Part shown: positions 57,140-64,000 of the stretch, in pieces
Numbering within the stretch: the stretch's first letter is position 1
How the letters are laid out: each line of letters starts with the position of its first letter
Origin: Salinicola halimionae
GTDB lineage: Bacteria > Pseudomonadota > Gammaproteobacteria > Pseudomonadales > Halomonadaceae
Length of the DNA: 64,000 nucleotides
Assembly: GCF_003206065.1 (NCBI RefSeq)
Contig: NZ_PZJQ01000005.1
Span: forward strand, 807,745-871,744
Direction: 5' to 3'
The notes under the pieces: generated by a model
Databases searched by the model: none
What the model saw: the letters and a program-made list of their open reading frames with translations, nothing else
What the model was told of the DNA's origin: nothing
Position numbers and translations under genes: made by a program

Positions 57140-59338
57140 CTAGCGTGCCTCCCTGGGCTTGGGGCCAAGGTTAGAGCTAGCGCCAGGGCTGCCGGTGGCG
57201 GCGACTCGGTTACCCTTGACGACCTGATCGAGATTGCCCTGCATCGCCAGCCGGCCCTCGCGCAGAACGATGGCGTGCTCGGTCAGCTCGAGCAGCGGCT
57301 TCTTGTGGGTCGAGACGATCAACGTGCGGCCTTCCATCCACCGTTTGAGGAATTCCACCGCGCGTTTCTCGTTGGCCTGATCGAAAGCGGCGGTGGGCTC
57401 GTCCAACAGCACGATGCGGGGGTCCTGCAGCACCAGCCGCGCAAGGCCGATGGCCTGCCGCTGCCCGCCGGAAACGCCACCGCTGGAAGCGATCGGCAGC
57501 TCCAGTCCCTGGGGATGCGCGCGCACGAAACGGCCCAGGCCGACGCCGTCCAGCGCCTGGAAGATTTCCTCGTCGTCGTAAGCTGCGCCGTCCAGGGTCA
57601 GGTTGTCCCGCAGCGTGCCGTAGAACAGCGCAATATCCTGGGGGAGATAGCCGATAGCCTGGCGCCGGTCGGCGGACTCGATCTGAGTCATATTGACGTC
57701 ATCCAGCATGACACGTCCGCCGGTGGGCTCGATGAAGCCGGAGAGCAGCCGCAGCAGCGTCGACTTGCCGGCGCCATTGCCACCCAACAGTGCGATACGT
57801 GAACCTGCCCGGATCGACAGCTCGTCGATCTGAAGCGCCGCCGGACCGTCTTCCTGATGACGGACCACGACGTCTTCCAGGTGATAGTCGCCCTTGAGTC
57901 GGGGCTTGCGCACTTTTTGCCCGACGCCCTGTTCGTTGGGGGCCTGCATCAGCTCATCCAGGCCCTCGACGGCCGCCTTGACGTGCTGCCAACGGGCGAG
58001 CAGGGCGCAGGTCTGTCCCATGGGCGCGATGGCTCGCGAACCGAGAATGGAGCAGGCAATCAAGGCGCCGATCGTCATGTCGCCTGCGCTGATACGATAG
58101 ACCCCCACGATCACGATGCCGACATAGCCCAGCTGCTGCAGTAGCGACGCGGAATGAGTCAGCATGCTGGTGACCGAGCGCAAGCGGATCGATGCCGTAG
58201 AGAGCTGCGCCGAGAGCGATTCCCACAGTGCCAGGTTGCGGCCCTCCGCTCGCGTCGCCTTGACGGTCTCGAGTTGATCCAGCGACTCCAGCAGCACCCC
58301 ATTCTTGACCGCGCCTTCGCGCAGGTTCTCGCGAGCCAGCTTGGCCAGGTAGCGTTGCAGCAGTAGCCCGGGAATGATCATGCCGGCGATGGCGGCCACC
58401 GGCACCCAGGCCACCGGCCCACCAATCCAGGCGATGATCAAAACGAAGACGGCAACGAAGGGCAAGTCGCTGATGGCGCCAGCGGTGGCTGAAGTAAAAA
58501 ATTCACGCACCGCCTCGAACTCGCGGACCTGACTGGTGAAGGCGCCCGTTGACGGCGGCTTCGCCACCAGGCGCAGACGAATCGCCTGCTCGAACAGTTT
58601 CGAAGAGAGCTCGAGATCCAGTCGCTTGCCGATCACCTCGAGCAGATGCGCACGCAGCCCCTTGAGCACGAACTCCAGTAACACCGCGAGTGCGACGCCG
58701 CTGGCCAGCACCCATAGCGTATCGAAGGCAGCATTGGGGACGACGCGATCGTAGACCTGCATGGCGAAAAGTGCGGTGGAAATCGCCAGCAGGTTGGCGG
58801 CCAGTGCGGCGACGCCGACTTCGGCATAGGCGGGCCAGCACGCTCTCAATGGCGCCTTCAGCCAATGTTTTGGCTCGGCTTGGGCAAAGTTGCCAGCGCG
58901 ATTGTCGCTGCGTGCTATCGGGCGGGCGAAGATCGCCGTACCACTGTAGATCGCCTCCAGCGCCGGACGAGTCATCACTTCCTGGCCGCCGCCGGTTTCC
59001 GGCAGCACGATTGTCGCTTCCTCGGTGTCCAGCGACTCCAGTAGCGCAGTATCGCCATCTTCGAGGATCAACAGCGCCGGTAACAAGCGGGAAGAGAGTC
59101 GTGTCAGCGGACGGTTGGCCACGCGAGCACTGACACCGGCCCGGCGCAGAGAGCGAACGACTTCGCGGAGCGGCAGTCGCCCCTGCTCCAATGGCAGGCC
59201 ATCGCCCAGCTCGGCCAGAGACGCGGGCCGATCGAGACGACGACAAAGCAGCGCCATGCCTTCGCGGAGCGGGTCGGCATAGTCCTCGATCGAATCTTGA
59301 TGACGGTTTTCGTTGCGTTCTGAGGCGGATAGGCTCAT
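57140..59338 (-). CDS. Type I secretion ABC exporter (LapB/RtxB-like)
   Basis: A 732-residue half-transporter. The N-terminal domain (about 25-145) is peptidase C39-like but without the catalytic cysteine, as in RTX exporters. A six-helix ABC transmembrane domain (about 165-450) is followed by the nucleotide-binding domain with Walker A LLGGNGAGKST, signature SGGVSGGQRQAIG, Walker B RIVLLDEPTAAFD and H-loop VSTHK. Its substrate is very probably the adhesin encoded upstream. The ATG overlaps the TolC-family gene's stop as ATGA. Confidence 0.94.
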   Translation of the reverse strand: MSLSASERNENRHQDSIEDYADPLREGMALLCRRLDRPASLAELGDGLPLEQGRLPLREVVRSLRRAGVSARVANRPLTRLSSRLLPALLILEDGDTALLESLDTEEATIVLPETGGGQEVMTRPALEAIYSGTAIFARPIARSDNRAGNFAQAEPKHWLKAPLRACWPAYAEVGVAALAANLLAISTALFAMQVYDRVVPNAAFDTLWVLASGVALAVLLEFVLKGLRAHLLEVIGKRLDLELSSKLFEQAIRLRLVAKPPSTGAFTSQVREFEAVREFFTSATAGAISDLPFVAVFVLIIAWIGGPVAWVPVAAIAGMIIPGLLLQRYLAKLARENLREGAVKNGVLLESLDQLETVKATRAEGRNLALWESLSAQLSTASIRLRSVTSMLTHSASLLQQLGYVGIVIVGVYRISAGDMTIGALIACSILGSRAIAPMGQTCALLARWQHVKAAVEGLDELMQAPNEQGVGQKVRKPRLKGDYHLEDVVVRHQEDGPAALQIDELSIRAGSRIALLGGNGAGKSTLLRLLSGFIEPTGGRVMLDDVNMTQIESADRRQAIGYLPQDIALFYGTLRDNLTLDGAAYDDEEIFQALDGVGLGRFVRAHPQGLELPIASSGGVSGGQRQAIGLARLVLQDPRIVLLDEPTAAFDQANEKRAVEFLKRWMEGRTLIVSTHKKPLLELTEHAIVLREGRLAMQGNLDQVVKGNRVAATGSPGASSNLGPKPREAR

Positions 59339-60732
59339 GGGGCGTCATCTCCCAAACGACCCGTGATCAACGGGTTGATCAGCCCCAACTGCGAGGCTGC
59401 GCGATATTGAATGCGCTTTTGCTGGCTTTCGAGATCGATCAACTGACGACGGGCCGAGAACGCTTCCTGGCGGATCGTCAACAGGTCATTGATGTCGCGT
59501 AGTCCCACCGAAAACTGATCGTCGTAAAGATCGCCGACGGATTGCGCTTCCGTGACCTGATCCGTCAGTGCTTCCTGACGTTGCCGATAGACCTCGGCAT
59601 TTTCGATCAGCGTCAGGACGCTGCGGCGAATTTCGCGCTGCTGATCGTCGATGCGATAGCGGGCTGCCTCGAGGCGCTGCCGCGCGGCATCGGGGCGCTG
59701 AAAGTTGGCCAGCCCTTGCAGCGTATCCATGCGCAGGCGAAGACCGATGACCGAATCGTTCTGCAGCTCGCCGCCGATCTGTCGACGTTCCAGCGAACCT
59801 TCGAGATTGAGCTGAGGCTTGAGTGCCGCCTGGGTTTCGTCCAGTTCCGCCTGGGCCTGCGCGGCGCTGGCCAAGGCCTGGCGATAGGCCGGTGCAGCGA
59901 CGATCCAGTCGTCCAGTGTTGCGGTTTCCTTCAGGCGTCCGGTGAGCTCGCTGGGCATCGGAGTCTCCAGCTCGCCGGGCGAGACACCCACCAGGACCCG
60001 AAACTGCTGGCGGGCATCGTTGAGCGCGCCGCGTTCGGTGGCCAGCCCGTCACGGGCCTGAGCCAGGTCCAGCGCCACTCGTCCCTGCTCGCTACTGTCG
60101 GTATAACCATTACTGCCGCGATCCCGCGTCAGATCTCGCAGGCTTTCGAGATCTTCGACATAGCGCTCGGTCACCTTCAGCCGGCGCTCTGCGGCCAGCA
60201 CGTCCAGGTAGACCTCGGCGATATCGAGCGCGGCTTCCTCCTCGGCCACGCCCACTCCTCGACGCGCTTCTCGTTCGGCAGCGTCCGCACTGGCGACCTG
60301 ACTATCGACGCGGCCCCAGTCGTAAAGCATCTGGCGGGCCGAAGCGTCATAACCGAATTCGCTGAACGGGAACTCCTCCGGGCCGGCCGAGAGATCGACG
60401 GCGGGGAAATAGCCCCATTCGGCGATATCGACTTCTGTGCCGGCGGCATTGGCGTCAGCGATCGCGGCGCGCACCGCCGGGTTGATTGCCAGCCCTCGGC
60501 GTATGGCTTTATCGAGTGGGAGCGGTGCGGTCCGAGTCGTCGGTTGGCGACTCTCGGTCCCGATGGACGGGATGCTGGACGTCGCCGCTAGCGATGGCGG
60601 CGATGCAGACCACGACACCGCTGGCAGATCCGTTCTGATCTTGGGGCCGGCATCGTGGTCCACGGCATCCCACCAATGGCGTTCCTGGCCTTGCGCGGTG
60701 GGAGGCGCCAAGCAGACGACGATTGCCAGCAT
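59335..60732 (-). CDS. TolC-family outer-membrane channel of the type I system
   Basis: A 465-residue protein with a short signal peptide (MLAIVVCLAPPTAQGQ) and a low-complexity stretch to about residue 70. The outer-membrane efflux repeats follow: LDKAIRRGLAINPAVRAAIADAN, GYDASARQMLYDWGRVDSQV, DIAEVYLDVLAAERRL and later FSVGLRDINDLLTIRQEAFSARRQLIDLE, typical of TolC/LapE proteins. It is the first gene of the exporter trio, 151 bases after the adhesin stop; a weak hairpin (60807-60825) lies in that gap. Confidence 0.92.
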   Translation of the reverse strand: MLAIVVCLAPPTAQGQERHWWDAVDHDAGPKIRTDLPAVSWSASPPSLAATSSIPSIGTESRQPTTRTAPLPLDKAIRRGLAINPAVRAAIADANAAGTEVDIAEWGYFPAVDLSAGPEEFPFSEFGYDASARQMLYDWGRVDSQVASADAAEREARRGVGVAEEEAALDIAEVYLDVLAAERRLKVTERYVEDLESLRDLTRDRGSNGYTDSSEQGRVALDLAQARDGLATERGALNDARQQFRVLVGVSPGELETPMPSELTGRLKETATLDDWIVAAPAYRQALASAAQAQAELDETQAALKPQLNLEGSLERRQIGGELQNDSVIGLRLRMDTLQGLANFQRPDAARQRLEAARYRIDDQQREIRRSVLTLIENAEVYRQRQEALTDQVTEAQSVGDLYDDQFSVGLRDINDLLTIRQEAFSARRQLIDLESQQKRIQYRAASQLGLINPLITGRLGDDAP

Positions 60733-60883
60733 GCGTAGAGACCACCTTTCTGCGTGTTGGATTGAGTCGTCGATGACCGTGTTTCCTTGTGTCTACGATA
60801 TTCCTCGGGGCGCTTTGAGTGCCCCATCGAGAGTTATGGAATCGGCCTGTTAGCCAGATCCTTTGGGCTCCAGGCCGTGCCGA

Positions 60884-63800
60884 TCAGGTCTCCACCTGAA
60901 CCGTGTCCTGCTCGACTTGGATAGCAGTGTCTCCAAAGGTGTATTGGTCGTAGGCGGTGCCACCCAGCGTGACAGCGCCATCGGATATCGCACCCTGAAT
61001 GTTGAGGGTGTCCTGCTCGTCGCCGGTGACCTGCAGCACGTTGTCTTCGTCGGTCATGGCATCGACGTCCTCGACACTCAACGTCGCCGTGCTGGGGTTG
61101 TCGCCCCGGCCCAGGTCCAGCCGTTCGATATTACCGATGGGCCCGATATCGCCGTTGACCATATCGAGATCGATCCCGCCGTCGAGCAATAAGGTATCGA
61201 AGCCATCGCCACCCTCGATCGAGGCGAATCCGTTGCCGCTGGTCACCATCAGGTCGTCACCCGCACCGCCGTTGAAGGTGTCGGCGCCGTTGCCATCGAT
61301 CAGCAGATCGTTGCCGGCGCCGCCATTTAATGTATCGTCACCGGCGCCGCCGCGGAGCAGGTCGTTGCCGTCGCCGCCGTTGAGCGTGTCGTTGCCTTCG
61401 TAGCCGTAGAGCCGCTGACTGCCGGTGTCGCCGCTGATCGTCTCGTTGCCACTGGTACCTTCGAGGATATTGTCGTTATCACCGAGCAGAGTGGTCAGTG
61501 CATCGAGATCGGCCAGCTCGCCGAGAGAGTCCGTAGCGGTGCGACCGTCACTATCGGTGGCGTTGATGGAGATGGCGTTGAGTAACGAGAGCTGAAGATT
61601 GGCGTCGAGCCCCAGCAAACCGTCGGTGTCGGCAAACGCTACAGTGCCCAGCAGTTCGTTGACGGCCAGATTGTCGATCGTGCCGCCGTCGGCAGCGGTG
61701 ATGGTGACGCTAGCGGAGGGTGCCACCAGTCCGAGCAGTCCGGGGTCGTTATCGAAAGCCAGATTCAGACCCAGCTCGTCCGCCATCTGTTGCGAGGCCG
61801 TGAATTCCAACGCCGTGAGACTGACGCTGAGCAGAGGTTGATATGCCACCGTGACCGACTGCAGGTTGCCATCAGCATCGGCCGCGAAGAGGTCCTGCTC
61901 CCCACCAAGGTCGATCAGTCCCAGCAGATCGACACCGGCAATGCCGAGCAGCGATGCCGAGTTCGCCTGCACCACGGGCGCGACGTTGTCGGGATCCGGG
62001 GCCGGGGCGGTCTGGCCCGTGCTATCGAACTCCACGCTAGTACCTGCGGTATCGCCATCGTTATCCGAGATGACCGCCCCGACCTCGGTGGAGACGCTAC
62101 CGGAAAGATCGGTATCGGACGTCGCGTCATCGACGAGCAGGTTGCCGTTGGTCAGCAGCGTTTCGATGATCGTCATGTCGCTAGCGCCACCGGCAGTTAG
62201 ATCGACGTTCTGCAACGTGATGATCTGGTCGGCCGCCGCCTCCTTGGCCGAGGCATCGGTGATGCCTTGGAACGCTCCTGCGCTGCTGATGTAGATCAGA
62301 GTAGCGGTGCCCACCAGCGCGAAGTGCAGGTAGTTGGTCAGGTTGCCGGCGTTCTTGCCGATCTTGCCTTCGCCTTGAAGCAGGCTACCTAGGTCAAGAA
62401 CGTCACCACCGCCAGAGACGCGACTCGCATTGAAGTCGGTTACGGTGTCATTGGCGGGAGTGCCGACGCTACCCTGATGGCCTTCCTCCCAGCGCAAGAC
62501 GTCGTTGCCGGCGCCGCCGGTCAACGTGTCGTTGCCGGCGCCTCCGATCAGGATGTCGTTACCGTCACCGCCGCTGAGCGTGTCATTGCCGGTACCACCG
62601 CGAAGCAGGTCATTGCCTTGTCCACCGGACAGGTTGTCGTTTCCGCCGTAGCCGTAGAGGCGGTCGTTATCGGCGGTACCAGTCAGGGTATTGGCGGCGC
62701 TCGTACCTTGAATCAGGTAATCGGGAACGTTGCTTTGCAGCAGCCCAAGGCTGAGAAGGTCGCTGCTGGAGGTGGTCGTAGTGTTGTTCTCGGCATCTGT
62801 CGCGGAGATGGATAGCGTCGAGGCGAGCCCCAGGTTCAGTACCGAACTGCTGAAGTAGACCGAGCCCAGAAACTCGTTCAATGCCTGATTATCGATAGTG
62901 CCGCCGTCGGTAGCAGTGACGGTAATCGAGGCATTGAAGTCCAGCAGTGCCAGATTATCGACGCTATAGCTCAGGCCAAGGTCATTAGCCAGCGCCTGTG
63001 AGGCGCGGAAGCCGGCGCCGAGGCTGACATTGATCGCTGTTAGAGAAACCGTGACCGAGCGAATGTCGTTGTTGGCATCGGTGGCGGCAAAAGCCTGCTC
63101 ATCGCTGAAGTCAACGAGACCGAGTGCTTCTGCACCGATCAATCCCAGCAGGCTGTCATTGTCACCCAGGGCGACCACCGGAGCGGCTTCCGGCTCCGGA
63201 TCGAGCAGGTTGGCGCCGGAAGCGTCGTAGTCATAGTCGCCGGTCTGCATATTGACGATCAATGTCTCGCCCTTGGCGGTCTGGATCGTCAGCTCCCCGG
63301 AGGCGCTGTCGTAGTCGCCCTCTTCGAACGGCACGACCAGCTCGGAACTGCCGGTCGCGGAGACACTGTCGGTGTCCGGGTCGTAGCTGAAGGTGTAACC
63401 GTCGACGGTGAGCTGCGAGACATAGCCTCCATCGGCGCCGTAGCTCTCGACGAAGCTGCCTGAGGCGGTCGCCGAATCAGTGTCGATCTCGAAGAACGCC
63501 GGCTGTGCCGCCACCGGGACGTCATCAGCCAGATTGATGGTCAGCCCGGCGGAGCTGGCGTTGCCGATACCGTCAGTCGCCGTGACGTCGAAGCCCAGCG
63601 CCAGAATGTCCGAGCCGGCAAGCGAATGATCGAGTGCCTGTGATTGAGTGAATGTGTAGGCACCAGCCGTACTGACGGCTAGCGTGGCTACGGTGGTGCC
63701 GCCCGCCGTACCCGTCAGCGTATAGATGCCGTTGCTGAAACTGCCGCTCCATTCGACATCGATACCATTGGCTGTCACGCCATCCGGACCGGTGATCTCG

Positions 63801-64000
63801 ATGGATTCGACACCGGTACCGTCATCACCGATCGCCATGGTGCCGGAGACCGTATTACCCAGATTGGCTTCGGTGGCGCTTGCGGCCGCGTCATCGATCG
63901 TCGGAGCCAAGGTGTCCAGTATCGTGGTATCAGATACCGTGCCGGTATTGTCGGCCGCATCGGTGACCGAGAGGGTGGCGGTCAGTTCGCCATCGTTCAG
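60884..64000 (-). CDS. Giant Bap/RTX-type adhesin, C-terminal 1,038 residues (runs off right edge)
   Basis: The minus strand is open from the right edge to a stop at 60884, exactly 1,039 codons including the stop. From the edge: bacterial Ig-like/VCBS-type repeats (to about 63190); a module with APVVALGDNDSLLGLIGAEALGL (63181-62708); an RTX block with GGxGNDxL nonapeptides (62704-62501); a domain resembling VCA0849-type type I secretion targets (62458-62132, VTDFNASRV to LLTNGNLLVDD); then a second APVVQ module (61981-61466) and a second RTX block (61459-61196), ending IQVEQDTVQVET. RTX repeats bind calcium and fold outside the cell. The acidic Asp/Asn-rich composition and lack of cysteine are typical. 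The exporter genes lie directly downstream. Confidence 0.93.
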   Translation of the reverse strand: MNDGELTATLSVTDAADNTGTVSDTTILDTLAPTIDDAAASATEANLGNTVSGTMAIGDDGTGVESIEITGPDGVTANGIDVEWSGSFSNGIYTLTGTAGGTTVATLAVSTAGAYTFTQSQALDHSLAGSDILALGFDVTATDGIGNASSAGLTINLADDVPVAAQPAFFEIDTDSATASGSFVESYGADGGYVSQLTVDGYTFSYDPDTDSVSATGSSELVVPFEEGDYDSASGELTIQTAKGETLIVNMQTGDYDYDASGANLLDPEPEAAPVVALGDNDSLLGLIGAEALGLVDFSDEQAFAATDANNDIRSVTVSLTAINVSLGAGFRASQALANDLGLSYSVDNLALLDFNASITVTATDGGTIDNQALNEFLGSVYFSSSVLNLGLASTLSISATDAENNTTTTSSSDLLSLGLLQSNVPDYLIQGTSAANTLTGTADNDRLYGYGGNDNLSGGQGNDLLRGGTGNDTLSGGDGNDILIGGAGNDTLTGGAGNDVLRWEEGHQGSVGTPANDTVTDFNASRVSGGGDVLDLGSLLQGEGKIGKNAGNLTNYLHFALVGTATLIYISSAGAFQGITDASAKEAAADQIITLQNVDLTAGGASDMTIIETLLTNGNLLVDDATSDTDLSGSVSTEVGAVISDNDGDTAGTSVEFDSTGQTAPAPDPDNVAPVVQANSASLLGIAGVDLLGLIDLGGEQDLFAADADGNLQSVTVAYQPLLSVSLTALEFTASQQMADELGLNLAFDNDPGLLGLVAPSASVTITAADGGTIDNLAVNELLGTVAFADTDGLLGLDANLQLSLLNAISINATDSDGRTATDSLGELADLDALTTLLGDNDNILEGTSGNETISGDTGSQRLYGYEGNDTLNGGDGNDLLRGGAGDDTLNGGAGNDLLIDGNGADTFNGGAGDDLMVTSGNGFASIEGGDGFDTLLLDGGIDLDMVNGDIGPIGNIERLDLGRGDNPSTATLSVEDVDAMTDEDNVLQVTGDEQDTLNIQGAISDGAVTLGGTAYDQYTFGDTAIQVEQDTVQVET

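Noticed and set aside
60807..60825. Hairpin between the adhesin and the TolC gene as a terminator
   Set aside because: The stem is only about five base pairs (GGGGC/GCCCC) with a nine-base loop and no T-run; it cannot be called more than a weak attenuator.
61196..62704. Regular GC-rich repeats resembling a CRISPR array or satellite
   Set aside because: Translated on the minus strand they are GGxGNDxL RTX nonapeptides in a continuous frame; there are no unique spacers.
60863..62815. Plus-strand open frames (up to 147 codons) opposite the adhesin
   Set aside because: They are antisense shadows of the RTX repeats, Ser/Pro-rich with no domain and no ribosome-binding site.

Overview
The window is high-GC, gene-dense gammaproteobacterial chromosome. 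Gene orders such as def-fmt-rsmB-trkA-trkH, dprA-tsaC-hemF-aroE, iscR..ndk-rlmN-pilW-rodZ-ispG-hisS-yfgM-bamB-der and yajC-secD-secF beside queA-tgt are those of Pseudomonas and the Oceanospirillales. The TrkA/TrkH potassium system, the large RTX adhesin and the protein styles fit a moderately halophilic Halomonadaceae member (Halomonas/Salinicola-like). That placement is inference; no rRNA gene is present to test it.

Layout. 1-8145 (minus strand): the N-terminal part of a serine/threonine:Na+ symporter, then trkH, trkA, dodecin, nicotinamidase, rsmB, fmt and def. 8387-16064: a LysM protein and dprA (plus), an e(P4)-type acid phosphatase lipoprotein (minus), tsaC-hemF-aroE (plus), an M48 lipoprotein protease and a small lipoprotein (minus). 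16306-22727: a plus-strand signalling cluster of a DUF815 AAA ATPase, a large hybrid histidine kinase, a CheY-like regulator and an Hpt/REC/GGDEF diguanylate cyclase. 22743-35909 (minus): the long conserved housekeeping run from iscR to der, with trmJ upstream. The isc part holds only iscR-iscS-iscA. 36065-41104: an unusual SuhB, a frameshifted sodium:solute symporter, guanidinobutyrase and a divergent sigma-54 activator. 41094-48220 (minus): a PerM-like permease, secF, secD, yajC, tgt, queA. 48363-51695: an interval bounded by tRNA-Leu(CAA) and tRNA-Arg(CCT) that holds poorly conserved genes and AT-richer, gene-poor DNA. 51851-55922: cmoM-rsmC, a stand-alone degenerate EAL protein, greB and a TPR protein. 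55952-64000 (minus): a type I secretion operon (TolC, ABC, HlyD) downstream of the C-terminal 1,038 residues of a giant Bap/RTX-type adhesin that runs off the right edge.

How it fits together. Most genes serve translation and RNA modification (def, fmt, rsmB, tsaC, der, hisS, rlmN, trmJ, tgt, queA, cmoM, rsmC), envelope biogenesis (bamB, secDF-yajC, rodZ, pilW, lipoproteins) and core metabolism. The accessory signal is in the diguanylate cyclase cluster and the secreted adhesin. These may be linked through c-di-GMP-controlled attachment, but nothing in the window proves it.

Best second-look items: the adhesin with an internal type I secretion target domain followed by a second, paralogous RTX module; the isc operon without iscU, hscBA or fdx and with an IscS lacking the usual tail; SuhB with most metal ligands replaced; a sigma-54 promoter and activator controlling guanidinobutyrase, whose partner symporter is frameshifted; and a recurring pattern of short (15-38 bp) tandem repeats both between and inside genes.
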